Origin: Streptomyces sp. NBC_01463
GTDB taxonomy: Bacteria > Actinomycetota > Actinomycetes > Streptomycetales > Streptomycetaceae
Length of the DNA: 64,000 nt
NCBI GenBank assembly: GCA_036227345.1
Contig: CP109468.1
Span: 3,782,001 to 3,846,000 of the forward strand
Reading direction: 5' to 3'
The notes below the pieces were generated by a model that was given only the letters and a program-made list of their open reading frames with translations, did no database searches and was not told the origin of the DNA. Below are positions 8,301 through 16,570 of this stretch, in pieces (the stretch's first letter is position 1; the number at the start of each line of letters is the position of its first letter). A program made the position numbers and the translations under genes.

Positions 8301-9212
8301 ATGACCAAAACCCGTAGCCGGTACGCCCCCGACCGCGGTCTGACCACTCGCATGCTCACCACCATGTTCCTGATCGGGCTGCTGTACGTGGTGCTGGTCG
8401 GCGTGCTGCTGGCCGTACTGCGCGGCGCCTGGCCGATCATCCTGATCATCACCGGCGGCATGTTCGTCGCCCAGTTCTGGTTCAGCGACCGCATCGCCGC
8501 CTTCAGCATGGGGGCCCGCGAGGTCACCCCCGAGCAGGCGCCCGAGCTGCACGGAGCGATCGACCGGATCTGTGCCCTGGCCGACATGCCCAAGCCCCGG
8601 GTGGCGATCGCCGAGAGCGACGTGCCGAACGCCTTCGCCACCGGCCGCAGCGAGAAGACCGCCCTCGTCTGCGCCACGACCGGTCTGCTGCGCAGACTGG
8701 AGCCGGAGGAGCTGGAGGGCGTGCTCGCGCACGAGATGTCACACGTCGCGCACCGCGATGTCGCCGTCATGACGATCGCCTCGTTCCTCGGCGTCCTCGC
8801 GGGCATCATCACCCGCGTCGCGCTCTGGGGCGGCTTCGCCCGCAACAGCCGCAGCAACGACCCCATGGGCATCGCGATCATGCTGATCCCGCTGATCAGC
8901 GCGGTCGTCTACGCCCTGAGCTTCCTGCTCACCCGGCTGCTCTCGCGCTACCGCGAGCTCTCCGCCGACCGCACAGCCGCCCTGCTGACCGGCCGGCCCT
9001 CGGCCCTCGCCTCCGCACTCACCAAGGTCAGCGGCCAGATGGCGCGCATCCCGACGGAGGACCTGCGGAAGGCGGAGCCGTACAACGCCTTCTACTTCGT
9101 CCCCGCCTTCTCCTCCAAGGAGAGCCTGAGCCGGCTGCTCTCCTCGCACCCGACGCTCGAACAGCGGCTGGACCAGCTGGCCCGGATCTCCGCCGACCTG
9201 TCCCGCCCCTGA
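8301..9212 (+). CDS. htpX: zinc metalloprotease HtpX
   Basis: A 303-aa membrane-embedded M48 protease. Seen: two N-terminal hydrophobic segments (about residues 17-35 and 38-58), the zinc motif HEMSH with His144 and His148 and catalytic Glu145, two further hydrophobic segments (about 160-180 and 195-220), and the third-ligand motif SRYRELSADRTA. It degrades damaged membrane proteins, with the catalytic face in the cytoplasm. The pspAB gene follows 25 nt downstream, the usual actinobacterial pairing, placing both in envelope-stress response. Confidence 0.93.
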   Translation: MTKTRSRYAPDRGLTTRMLTTMFLIGLLYVVLVGVLLAVLRGAWPIILIITGGMFVAQFWFSDRIAAFSMGAREVTPEQAPELHGAIDRICALADMPKPRVAIAESDVPNAFATGRSEKTALVCATTGLLRRLEPEELEGVLAHEMSHVAHRDVAVMTIASFLGVLAGIITRVALWGGFARNSRSNDPMGIAIMLIPLISAVVYALSFLLTRLLSRYRELSADRTAALLTGRPSALASALTKVSGQMARIPTEDLRKAEPYNAFYFVPAFSSKESLSRLLSSHPTLEQRLDQLARISADLSRP

Positions 9213-9237
9213 CCCCCACCCCGTGAGGAGTACGTCC

Positions 9238-9822
9238 GTGGGCCTGCTCGACAGCATCCTGGGCCGCAGCAAACCGGTCCGCCCCGACCTCGACCAGCTC
9301 TTCGCCGTCCCGTCCGCCGCCCTCACCCTCCAGGCGGCCACGGGTTTCGTCCCGACCGGCAACGGCTCGGTGTGCTTCGCGGGCGTCGAGGGCGCCACCT
9401 TCGCCCGCGTCCAGCAGGACGTACGGGAACTGCTCGACGCCGACACCGGACGCGGCGGCGTCCCGGTGGAGTTCAGCCGGGACGCGTACGGCTACAGCTG
9501 GCTGCTCACCCGGCAGCCGCCCGATGACTCCGCCGCCCTGGTCAACGACCTGCACGCGGTCAACACCCTGCTCCAGGACGGCGGCTTCGGCCCACAGCTG
9601 CTCTGCTCGCTGATCGCCTTCCGCGACCCGGAGGGCCGGTCGCTGGCGCTGGTGTACCTCTACAAGCGCGGCACGTTCTACCCGTTCGCCCCCGTCCCGG
9701 GCGGCGACGAGAAACGGGACAACCAGCTGGAACTCCAGGTCCGGGCCGCCCTCGGGGACGACCTGCGGGTGGAGAAGGAGCTGGCCCGGTGGTTCCCGGT
9801 GTGGGGGGCGCCGGGGCTGTGA
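9238..9822 (+). CDS. pspAB: PspA-associated protein PspAB
   Basis: A 194-aa soluble protein recognised by its N-terminus (GLLDSILGRSKPVRPDLDQL) and ALTLQAATGFVPTGNGSVCF, characteristic of PspAB. The start is the GTG at 9238 with GAGGAG 8 nt upstream; the frame continues upstream to 9223 but without a ribosome site. It follows htpX in an operon. Its biochemical role is not established; it accompanies phage-shock/membrane-stress genes. A diverged copy of its last ~70 bp lies downstream at about 9941-10010. Confidence 0.9.
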   Translation: MGLLDSILGRSKPVRPDLDQLFAVPSAALTLQAATGFVPTGNGSVCFAGVEGATFARVQQDVRELLDADTGRGGVPVEFSRDAYGYSWLLTRQPPDDSAALVNDLHAVNTLLQDGGFGPQLLCSLIAFRDPEGRSLALVYLYKRGTFYPFAPVPGGDEKRDNQLELQVRAALGDDLRVEKELARWFPVWGAPGL

Positions 9823-9836
9823 GACCCGGCGCCCCC
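9804..9836 (+). terminator. terminator-like hairpin at the pspAB stop codon
   Basis: Perfect 12-bp GC stem, arms 9804-9815 and 9825-9836, with a 9-nt loop containing the pspAB stop codon. Likely 3' end of the htpX-pspAB transcript. Confidence 0.6.
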
Positions 9837-9940
9837 TACGAGATCGTCAGGCCGCCGCAGGAGCGACCGGGGCGCCGTTCTCTCGGGCGTACGGGCCGCG
9901 TTGACGGTGGCCACCACCCCGTTGCGCTCGATTCCGGCGC

Positions 9941-10010
9941 GCTCTCGGGGACGGCCCTCGGGTGGAGAAGGACCTGGGCGGTGGTTCCGGTGCGGGGCGC
10001 CAGGGTTGTG
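9941..10010 (+). repeat. diverged duplicate of the pspAB 3' end
   Basis: The stretch 9941-10010 resembles 9750-9822 (last ~24 codons of pspAB) in order, including GGGTGGAGAAGGA and GGTGGTTCC blocks, but with indels that destroy the reading frame. It appears to be a decayed partial tandem duplication. Confidence 0.6.
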
Positions 10011-10047
10011 GGGGCCGGCCCCACGGGCGGTGGCCAGGCGTGCGGCC

Positions 10048-11118
10048 TCAGTCCAGGTAGGTGTCGTACTGCTCGACATCACCGGGCTTGAGCTGCATCT
10101 TCGGGTCGGTCTTGATGCTGGAGAGCTCCGTGCCGAGGATCCGTCCGGTGTGCTCGTCGAGGATGATCGTCCACCGCACCGTCCCCTTGAAGTCCACGGC
10201 GTACGCCTGGCCCCGGCGTCCCGCACGGTCCTTGACCGGGCCGATGGCGTTCAGGCCGGACTGCTCGGCGAGCAGGCCGTCGATCGCGGCCGTCTGGGCG
10301 GGGCCGGGCGTCCAGTCACGCAGCAGCGCTTCCACGGAGTTCATCGTCCAGTACGCGCTGCCGCGGGTATCGGGGTTGTCCTTCGCCAGGTAGTCGGCGA
10401 GGCCGGGGACGGTGGTCGGGGGCGCGCTCCGGAACTCGGCGAGCTTCTCCCAGGACCCTGCCGGCAAGTGCGTACGCCGGACGACCTGGCCGTCCTCGAT
10501 GTCCTGCACCTCACCGCTGCCGTCGGCGTTGAAGCGCTCGCGGGACTCGATCACCGGCATCTGCTCCGGCTTGTGCTTGCCGTCGTCCCACATCCCCAGT
10601 GCCCACTCCCTGCGGTGGGTCCCGCGGAGCGCGTCGCCCGGGGAATCCGCGAGGGCCGCGGCCCGCTTCGCGACGGTGGCGAGCGGCACGGTGGCCCGGG
10701 AGCCCTCCACCCTGAGCGGGGCGGGCGCGGCGACGGCCGTCTGACCGCTGCTGCCGGTGAAGGCGAACGCCGCCACGGTCGCCGCGACGACGGCGGCAGC
10801 CGCCCCGAGGGACATCGACCGGCCGGGCGTCAGCCATCCGAAGGCCGAGGGACGGCCGGCGGCGGCACGGAACGTGGAGGACTTCGCGGGGTCGGACGTG
10901 GCGGCCGAGTCGTCGGCCTCCCTCATCAGGTGGGCTTCGAGCTCCGCACGACGGGTGGGCGAAAGCCGGGGGGCGGCGGGCGGCGGGACCATCTCCCGCA
11001 ACGCTGCGAGCTCGGAGCGGTCGCGGGCCTCCTGCCACTCCCGGCCCCCCTCCTCGTGGCCCGGGGCCGCCGGACGGGAGGACGGGGCGGCGGAACGGTT
11101 CCGGAACAGAGCGTTCAT
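10048..11118 (-). CDS. CU044_5270 family membrane protein, sigma-factor partner
   Basis: A 356-aa protein. Seen: an N-terminal Pro/Ala/charged region (1-100), one membrane segment near residues 106-124 (SLGAAAAVVAATVAAFAFTG), and a long extracytoplasmic domain of the type annotated CU044_5270, ending LKPGDVEQYDTYLD. The ATG at 11118 overlaps the ECF sigma stop (ATGA) and has AGGAGA 8 nt upstream. Such proteins are regularly encoded just after an ECF sigma factor and behave as probable anti-sigma or sensor partners. The ligand is unknown. Confidence 0.82.
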   Translation of the reverse strand: MNALFRNRSAAPSSRPAAPGHEEGGREWQEARDRSELAALREMVPPPAAPRLSPTRRAELEAHLMREADDSAATSDPAKSSTFRAAAGRPSAFGWLTPGRSMSLGAAAAVVAATVAAFAFTGSSGQTAVAAPAPLRVEGSRATVPLATVAKRAAALADSPGDALRGTHRREWALGMWDDGKHKPEQMPVIESRERFNADGSGEVQDIEDGQVVRRTHLPAGSWEKLAEFRSAPPTTVPGLADYLAKDNPDTRGSAYWTMNSVEALLRDWTPGPAQTAAIDGLLAEQSGLNAIGPVKDRAGRRGQAYAVDFKGTVRWTIILDEHTGRILGTELSSIKTDPKMQLKPGDVEQYDTYLD

Positions 11119-11819
11119 GCGAGGTTCTCCTGGGTGGTTCGAGCCAGAATGCCGTCTACGTGCTGTACTTGTCCGCTGCCTCCGGGGAGTTCCCGACCGG
11201 GCGCGCGCTGCGTGTCGTCGCGCCGGGTGGCCGGGTGGTCCACGGAGTCGCGCAGTTTGGCGCGGGCGCGGGACAGCCGGGAGCGCACGGTGCCGACGGG
11301 TACGCCCAGGGCCTCGGCGGCGGACGCGTAGTCCAGCCCGCCCCAGACGCACAGGGTGAACACCTCGCGCTCGGTGCGCCGCAGCCCCTTCAGCGCCGCC
11401 TTGGCCGCTGCCAGCTGTTCGGCGTCCGCCAGCCGCCCGGTCACCTCTTCGGCGAAGTCCGGGACGGCGTCCGATCGCGGCATCCGGGCCAGGGCTCTCT
11501 GGTGCCGACGGGCCGAACGAGCGGTGTTGCGCAGGACATTGGTGGCTATGCCCAGCAGCCACGGGCGCAGACTGACGGTCTCCTCCGGGCGCAGCCGCTC
11601 ACGCGAGCGCCACGCCTCCAGGTAGGTGAGGGAGACGACGTCCTCGGCCGTGGCCCAGTTGCCCGTGGACCACAGGGCATGGCGGTACACGGCGTCCGCG
11701 TGCTCCCGGAACGCCTCGGCAAGCGCGGCCGGGTCACCGTCGCGGAGACGGGCGGGGGTTGAGTGAGTCACGTGGATTAATGTCCGACCGGTCCGGCGGG
11801 TTCCCGTGACGTGCGTCAC
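11115..11819 (-). CDS. ECF-type RNA polymerase sigma factor
   Basis: A sigma-70 family factor, 234 aa from the GTG at 11819 or about 218 aa from a GTG at 11771. Region 2 is seen in YRHALWSTGNWATAEDVVSLTYLEAWR and region 4 in LRRTEREVFTLCVWGGLDYASAAEALGVPVGTVRSRLSRARAKLR. It has an unusually long tail after region 4 (about 45 residues). Neither start has a strong ribosome site; the longer form would contain a TTA leucine codon. Translational coupling to the membrane protein at 10048 marks that protein as its probable regulator. No SnoaL extension is visible. Confidence 0.92.
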   Translation of the reverse strand: MTHVTGTRRTGRTLIHVTHSTPARLRDGDPAALAEAFREHADAVYRHALWSTGNWATAEDVVSLTYLEAWRSRERLRPEETVSLRPWLLGIATNVLRNTARSARRHQRALARMPRSDAVPDFAEEVTGRLADAEQLAAAKAALKGLRRTEREVFTLCVWGGLDYASAAEALGVPVGTVRSRLSRARAKLRDSVDHPATRRDDTQRAPGRELPGGSGQVQHVDGILARTTQENLA

Positions 11820-11984
11820 GGATCCTGGGTGAAGGTGCGCCGAAGCCGGACTCGAACGTGACGGGTGGGCGGAGCGGCGCCTGGCAGCACCGAGTCTCCA
11901 CGCTGTGCTGCCGCCACCACGATCGGCATGGACCTCCGCCCCGGCTCGGCGGACAGGTGCACCTCGGCGCCTGACCCGCCGATG

Positions 11985-12443
11985 TCACGGACGCACGGCG
12001 CCCGGTTCCTGCGGGCAGAGGTAGAACAGCTCCGGGTCGCCCTCGTCCAGGCCATGGAGCAGGCCGGCCGGGCTCCATCCCGCGCGTTGCAACAGCCGCT
12101 GCATCGGCTGGTTGGAGACGTTCGTCGAGGTGAACAGCTTCGGGGCACTGCACGAAGCCGCGGCGTCCGCCAGCAGGCGCCCGCCCACACCTCGGCCACG
12201 GGCGGCGGGCGCCACCATCAGCATCGTGACGAAGCCCTGCTCGAAGAACGTGTACTCCACCACGCAGTATCCCAGGGGCCCGGACTCGTCCTCGGCCACG
12301 GCGGCGAGACCCTGCCTGCACCAGTTCCGGATGTTCCGGCGCCGCGCTTCGTCGCCTTCCGCCGCAACCGAGTCGATCCGGGCCAGCGCGTCGGCATCCG
12401 CCTCGCTCGCACGCCGCACGGCGAGCGCGTCCGCGCCGGGCAT
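11985..12443 (-). CDS. GNAT family N-acetyltransferase
   Basis: A 152-aa acyl-CoA-dependent acetyltransferase fold. Seen: the acetyl-CoA pyrophosphate loop VAPAARGRGVGGRLLADA (about residues 77-94) preceded by the strand FVTMLMV, and a C-terminal QRLLQRAGWSPAGLL motif. The ATG at 12443 is used, 2 nt after the DUF397 stop, so the two may be co-transcribed. The substrate cannot be inferred. Confidence 0.88.
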   Translation of the reverse strand: MPGADALAVRRASEADADALARIDSVAAEGDEARRRNIRNWCRQGLAAVAEDESGPLGYCVVEYTFFEQGFVTMLMVAPAARGRGVGGRLLADAAASCSAPKLFTSTNVSNQPMQRLLQRAGWSPAGLLHGLDEGDPELFYLCPQEPGAVRP

Positions 12444-12445
12444 GA

Positions 12446-12697
12446 TCAGCCGTTGACTGTCGCGTGGCCCAGGAACGCGGTCCAGGCGGCGGGCGCAACG
12501 GCGAAGGTGGGGCCGTCGGTGACCTTGGAGTCGCGGACGTGGACGGTGTGGGGGCAGGTGGAAACCTCTACGCAGGCACCCCCTTCATTGTTGCTGTAGC
12601 TGGACTTGTGCCAGTCGTAGGCGACTTCGAGGCACTCGCCGCCCTCGTTACCGCTGTAGCTGGACTTGAACCAGGTCAGTTCGGGCCCGTGACTCAC
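12446..12697 (-). CDS. DUF397 protein with duplicated motif
   Basis: An 83-aa DUF397 protein. The family motif W-x-KSSYS-x-NEGG-x-C-x-EV occurs twice (about residues 9-24 and 29-44), followed by the usual VHVRDSK and WTAFL segments. DUF397 proteins are encoded next to XRE/DUF5753 regulators and act with them as small partners in Streptomyces differentiation circuits. Here the start GTG at 12697 overlaps (GTGA) the stop of only a C-terminal fragment of such a regulator, so this gene appears orphaned. Confidence 0.88.
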   Translation of the reverse strand: MSHGPELTWFKSSYSGNEGGECLEVAYDWHKSSYSNNEGGACVEVSTCPHTVHVRDSKVTDGPTFAVAPAAWTAFLGHATVNG

Positions 12698-12830
12698 AGT
12701 TGCCTCACCTTCGTCTCGATGATCTCCGCGGATTTCCAGGGGTTGAGCGCCTGGGCCCGCAGAATGCCGAAGAGGTCGAACATGTCGCTGACTTGCTCCG
12801 GCTTCGCGATCAACCTATCGCCGCCCTGAC
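12694..12830 (-). pseudogene. C-terminal remnant of an XRE/DUF5753-type regulator
   Basis: The last ~45 codons of this frame read GGDRLIAKPEQVSDMFDLFG then ILRAQALNPWKSAEII, the usual C-terminus of the helix-turn-helix/DUF5753 partner of DUF397 proteins. The 4-nt overlap with DUF397 is preserved. The rest of the gene (normally about 280 aa with an N-terminal HTH) is missing; upstream sequence reads low-complexity and then runs into the last gene of the injection-system operon at 12893. The exact left limit of homology is uncertain. Confidence 0.7.
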
Positions 12831-12892
12831 CATGGTCTTCCCACCGTTCGAGGCCCGGGAGTCCCGTGGCGGGGCGGGTGGCCCGGGCTTCC

Positions 12893-14044
12893 TCACGTCC
12901 GCTTGAAGTACTCGATCTCCCCGAGCGCGATCGACCGCCCGGCGCCCTGACCCGCCGCTTCCCGTACGACGAACCGGATGGAGACGACATCGCTGATGCC
13001 CGTCCGTATCGACTGCTCGCCGGGCTTGTCGGCGAGCGTCATGGTCTTCTCGTGGACCTTCCGGTCCTTCGTCGTGATGAAGACGTCGGCCACGGTCGGC
13101 CTGGCGCCTCGCTGGAACACCTCGGGCTTCGTCGACACCCCGGTGTGGACGGTGACGCCGACCAGCCGGAACGGCTTGTCGAACTCGGCGGTCAGTGAGG
13201 CGCCGGCCTTCGGGGCGCCCCAGTAGGTGTTCGTCAGCCCGTCCACGGCCAGCTTCGCCGGGTGCCCGGCGGTGGCGGTGCTCGCCGTGACGTCGCTGGG
13301 GCTGATCTCCCCCGTACCGCCGAGCTTGTCCCGTACGTCCTCGAAGACGTAGCGCCCCGCCGGCACGAGCAGGAAGCCCGCGATCAGGAGCCCGACGATC
13401 AGCAGGGCCAGCACGCTCCCCCGCAGCAGACGCCCCGAGTCTGCCCGCACCTTGCGGTCGAACGGCCATCTGGTACGCCACCAGGGCAGCGGTTCGGCCT
13501 GCTCGCCCGGGTGGAGCGGCGTCGCGCAGCGGCCGCAGAACTTGCGTCCCGGCCGGTTGAGGGCCCCGCACGACGGGCAGGGGAAGCCGTCCTTCTCCTC
13601 CTGCGCCGCCACCGGTCTGACGACGGGGCGCTGGGCGATCGGCACGCCGGGCTGTACAGCCACCACGGGCTCGTCCTCCACCGGCGGTTCCGGCCGAGCC
13701 GGGCGTACGGGGGCGGGCGCGGACGGGCGTACGGGGGCGGGCTCGGCCGGGGGCTCGGGGGGCGCCTCGGCCGTGCGGGGGCGCGGCGGCTCCGCCGCGC
13801 CCGGGGCGGGAGGTGCGCGGCGCGGGGCCGGGACCGGGGGCGGCGGGGCGGTCTCGGCCGCAGGCGGGGCGGTCTCGGGCGCGGGCGGGGCGGGCGGCTC
13901 GGAGGCCGGCGGTTCGTCAGCCTCCGGTGCGGCAGCCCGGGTTCGGGCACGGCGCGAGGACCATCCCAGGTACGTACCGCAGCTTCCGCAGAAGTCCTCG
14001 TCCTCCTCGTTGGCGGCTCCGCACGCCGGGCACGAGCGCGTCAC
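12893..14044 (-). CDS. zinc-ribbon / single-pass membrane / discoidin-like protein of the CIS operon
   Basis: A 383-aa protein. Domain order: zinc ribbon 1 (CPAC...CGSC, residues 5-22); a Pro/Ala/Glu-rich disordered stretch (about 30-145); zinc ribbon 2 (CPSC...CGRC, 156-173); a membrane helix (about 208-232); and a C-terminal beta-rich domain (about 245-383, SDVTASTATAGHPAKLAVDG then TYWGAPKAG) resembling discoidin/NADase-type glycan-binding modules. The predicted topology puts the ribbons inside and the beta domain outside. It starts at a GTG just after the tail protein I-like gene and is the last gene of the CIS operon. It could anchor the injection system at the membrane or be a cargo; neither is shown by sequence. 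Confidence 0.82.
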   Translation of the reverse strand: MTRSCPACGAANEEDEDFCGSCGTYLGWSSRRARTRAAAPEADEPPASEPPAPPAPETAPPAAETAPPPPVPAPRRAPPAPGAAEPPRPRTAEAPPEPPAEPAPVRPSAPAPVRPARPEPPVEDEPVVAVQPGVPIAQRPVVRPVAAQEEKDGFPCPSCGALNRPGRKFCGRCATPLHPGEQAEPLPWWRTRWPFDRKVRADSGRLLRGSVLALLIVGLLIAGFLLVPAGRYVFEDVRDKLGGTGEISPSDVTASTATAGHPAKLAVDGLTNTYWGAPKAGASLTAEFDKPFRLVGVTVHTGVSTKPEVFQRGARPTVADVFITTKDRKVHEKTMTLADKPGEQSIRTGISDVVSIRFVVREAAGQGAGRSIALGEIEYFKRT

Positions 14045-14045
14045 G

Positions 14046-14612
14046 TCAGTCTCCTGTTGTCTCGTCCGGTGCGCCGGGCAGGATCTCCACCCGGCAGGTG
14101 AGGTGAGCGGGGCACGAGGCCCGGACGACGGCCAGGATGCGGGCCTCGTCCACCGGGGTCCCGGCCGGTGCCCGGACCCGTACCAGCAGTTCCCCGGTCG
14201 GGGCCGGAGGGAGTTCGGCCCCGGGCTCCGCCGACCAGGCGGCGCCGCCGCCGTCGTGGATGTCGGCCTCGACGCCGAAGCAGAGGCGGAGGTGTCCGGC
14301 CAGGCCGCGGCGGGTTCCGCGCCACCGGTGGAGCTCGACGGCGCGGGCGACGGCGGCCCGGCGCAGGGCCACCGGCCACGCGGTGTCGATGTCGGCGCCG
14401 ACCCAGGACGACAGCCAGGGCAGGAAGTCGTCCGGGGTCAGCGCGGGATCGAAGTACGCCGGGAGGTTGTCGAGGGTGGACAGGACGGGGGCCAGGACCG
14501 TGTCCAGGCCCGCCGTGAACCGCTGGGCGAGGTCGTCGTCCGCGTACAGGGCGGGCAGCAGCCCGCCGATCGGGTAGCGGCTCGGGAGTCCGGGGACCGC
14601 GGCCCTGGTCAT
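14046..14612 (-). CDS. phage tail protein I-like baseplate protein (Cis12-like)
   Basis: A 188-aa tail protein of the P2 gpI-related type used in contractile injection systems. Recognisable: GLLPALYADDDLAQRFTAGLD, FLPWLSSWVGADID (about residues 63-76), and LRRAAVARAVELHRWRGTRRGLAGHL, the standard signature. It would sit next to the baseplate J wedge. The ATG at 14612 overlaps the end of the baseplate J gene (ATGA), and it is followed directly by the zinc-ribbon membrane protein. Its length is normal for actinobacterial versions. Confidence 0.88.
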   Translation of the reverse strand: MTRAAVPGLPSRYPIGGLLPALYADDDLAQRFTAGLDTVLAPVLSTLDNLPAYFDPALTPDDFLPWLSSWVGADIDTAWPVALRRAAVARAVELHRWRGTRRGLAGHLRLCFGVEADIHDGGGAAWSAEPGAELPPAPTGELLVRVRAPAGTPVDEARILAVVRASCPAHLTCRVEILPGAPDETTGD

Positions 14613-16570
14613 GCGCGCTCACCGGCCCCGGCCGCCGTGACGACGACCTGGTGCTGGTGGGAGAAGACCAGCGCGTTGGAGGCCACGTCGATCCGGTCCG
14701 CCGCCGCGGACCGCCGCCCGGTGAGCGGGTCGGCGGGGAACAGCCGCACCTCGTCGACCAGCCGGACTCCGGGCACGTTCTGGAGTACGGCGAAGATCTC
14801 GCCGTACTGCACGGGACGGCCGAAGGGCCAGCCCGTCCGGTCCGTGCCGCCCCGCAGCGGGTCGATGTGGCGGAACAGCGCGTCGAGCGCCTCGGCGCGG
14901 ACGCGGTCCACATCGCCGTCGGCCGCCACCAGTTCGGCGACCACGGTGACGCCCTGGTAGGCGGGCGGTTCCACGACCAGCCTGGTGCCGACCAGCCGCC
15001 GTTCGTCGAGCCGCCCGGCGACCGCCGACAGGACCGAGTCCGGGGGTATCAGCTGCTCGAACCGCAGCCGGCCGCCCTCGTCGGGGACCGCGTCGGGCAC
15101 CACCAGGACGCGCACCGCACCGGCCTCGCCCGCGACGGCGGGCAGGCAGCGGACCCGGTGCAGCGAGGGCGCGGCCTCACGGGCGATGACCTCGTAGTCC
15201 TCGGCCGTGACCGCCCGTTCCTGGACCCGGAGGATGTTCGGCGCGCGCACCTTGGCGTTCGCGACGCTCTCGCCGTCGACCCCGCCGCGGGCCGCCTCGC
15301 GGTTGTCGACGCCTGCGACGTACGGCACCGAGCTGCGCAGGACGCGGATGGCGCCGCGGGCCACGTTCCCGGCGGCGCCGCCGCCCGTCCGGTAGCGGGG
15401 GACGCGGAGCTGGGCACCCTTCGGGGGCACCGCCCCGTACGCACGCATGGTGCCGTCCGCCTCCCGCACCTCGGGCGGGAACGCGAACTCGCCCGTGGCG
15501 GCGTCGATCCGCATGTGCCGGTCGCCCGGGGACGAGGCGCCGAAGTGCTCCACGGGCGTCCAGACCTGCCAGCCGTCGGCGGAGGACACCTGGACGACGG
15601 GCGGCTCCCCGTCCAGCAGGAGCGGCACCCTGCGTACGGAGAACCGCTGGCCGGCGACCCCTTCGGAAGTGCCGAGCGGTACGTCGAGGACGGTCTCCGC
15701 GTGTTCGACGCCGGCGGTGCCGCCGACGGTGAACACCTCGGCCTCCCGGATCGTCGGCGACTCGGAGTAGAAGGGCTGGCCCGGTTCGGGCGCGGTGACC
15801 CGGCAGCGCAGCCACCCGGCCCTGATGCCGGCCGTCACCGACGCCGTGTGCCCGGCGGGCACGAACACCGTCACCTCACCGGGCCTGTTCAGGCCTCCCG
15901 TGCTGTCGGTGCCCGTCGCGCAGGGCACCCAGCGGGCGCCGTCCCAGGCCTCCCAGACGAGCGGCGGCTGCCGGGGGTCGACGCCGACGCCCTCCACCCG
16001 GCTGTCCAGACGTACGGCGACGATGCACCGCGGTACGGCGGTCGGCAGCCCGAAGAGCAGGGAGTCGCCCGGCTCCGGCCGGGCCTGGAAGCACGGGATG
16101 TCCTTGCCCGCGCCGAGCGGCGCCGTGCGGTCCGTCCGGTCCCCGGAGGCGGGGGCGGTGACGAGCCTGATCAGTGAACTGGGCACGATCGCCAGGTCCT
16201 CGTCGGTCGAGAAGACCACCGACTCCTCCGTCTCACCGCGGGCGGTGGCCACCTCCGTACCGGCGGGGAGGCGCACGGTGTCCGGCTGGGGGGCGGACAG
16301 CCAGAAGTCGACGTCGGCGCGGGCGGCCGTCGGCGGGAACAGCCGCACGCCCAACAGGTCCAGGAAGGCTGAGTAGTTGCGGTCGGGGACCCGGTTCAGC
16401 CGGTACAGCAGCTGGTCGACCATGTAGGCGAACGTCTCGATGAGCGTGACCCCGGGGTCCGACACGTTGTGGTCGGTCCACTCGGGAGAGCGCTGCTGGA
16501 CGTACCGCTTGGCCTCGTCGACGAGTTGCTGGAAGCGGCGGTCGTCCAGGTTGGGCGAGGGCAGGGACAT
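14609..16570 (-). CDS. baseplate J-like wedge protein (Cis11)
   Basis: A 653-aa 'putative baseplate assembly protein' of CIS loci. Seen: LDDRRFQQLVDEAKRYVQQR then WTDHNVSDPGVTLIETFAYM (residues 7-50, the conserved N-terminus), the internal Ig-like beta region, NILRVQERAVTAEDYE near residue 455 (J-domain signature) and the C-terminal GEIFAVLQNVPGVRLVDEVRLF. It builds the wedges that hold the sheath in the extended state and trigger contraction. It overlaps both neighbours by 3-4 nt. Confidence 0.93.
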   Translation of the reverse strand: MSLPSPNLDDRRFQQLVDEAKRYVQQRSPEWTDHNVSDPGVTLIETFAYMVDQLLYRLNRVPDRNYSAFLDLLGVRLFPPTAARADVDFWLSAPQPDTVRLPAGTEVATARGETEESVVFSTDEDLAIVPSSLIRLVTAPASGDRTDRTAPLGAGKDIPCFQARPEPGDSLLFGLPTAVPRCIVAVRLDSRVEGVGVDPRQPPLVWEAWDGARWVPCATGTDSTGGLNRPGEVTVFVPAGHTASVTAGIRAGWLRCRVTAPEPGQPFYSESPTIREAEVFTVGGTAGVEHAETVLDVPLGTSEGVAGQRFSVRRVPLLLDGEPPVVQVSSADGWQVWTPVEHFGASSPGDRHMRIDAATGEFAFPPEVREADGTMRAYGAVPPKGAQLRVPRYRTGGGAAGNVARGAIRVLRSSVPYVAGVDNREAARGGVDGESVANAKVRAPNILRVQERAVTAEDYEVIAREAAPSLHRVRCLPAVAGEAGAVRVLVVPDAVPDEGGRLRFEQLIPPDSVLSAVAGRLDERRLVGTRLVVEPPAYQGVTVVAELVAADGDVDRVRAEALDALFRHIDPLRGGTDRTGWPFGRPVQYGEIFAVLQNVPGVRLVDEVRLFPADPLTGRRSAAADRIDVASNALVFSHQHQVVVTAAGAGERA

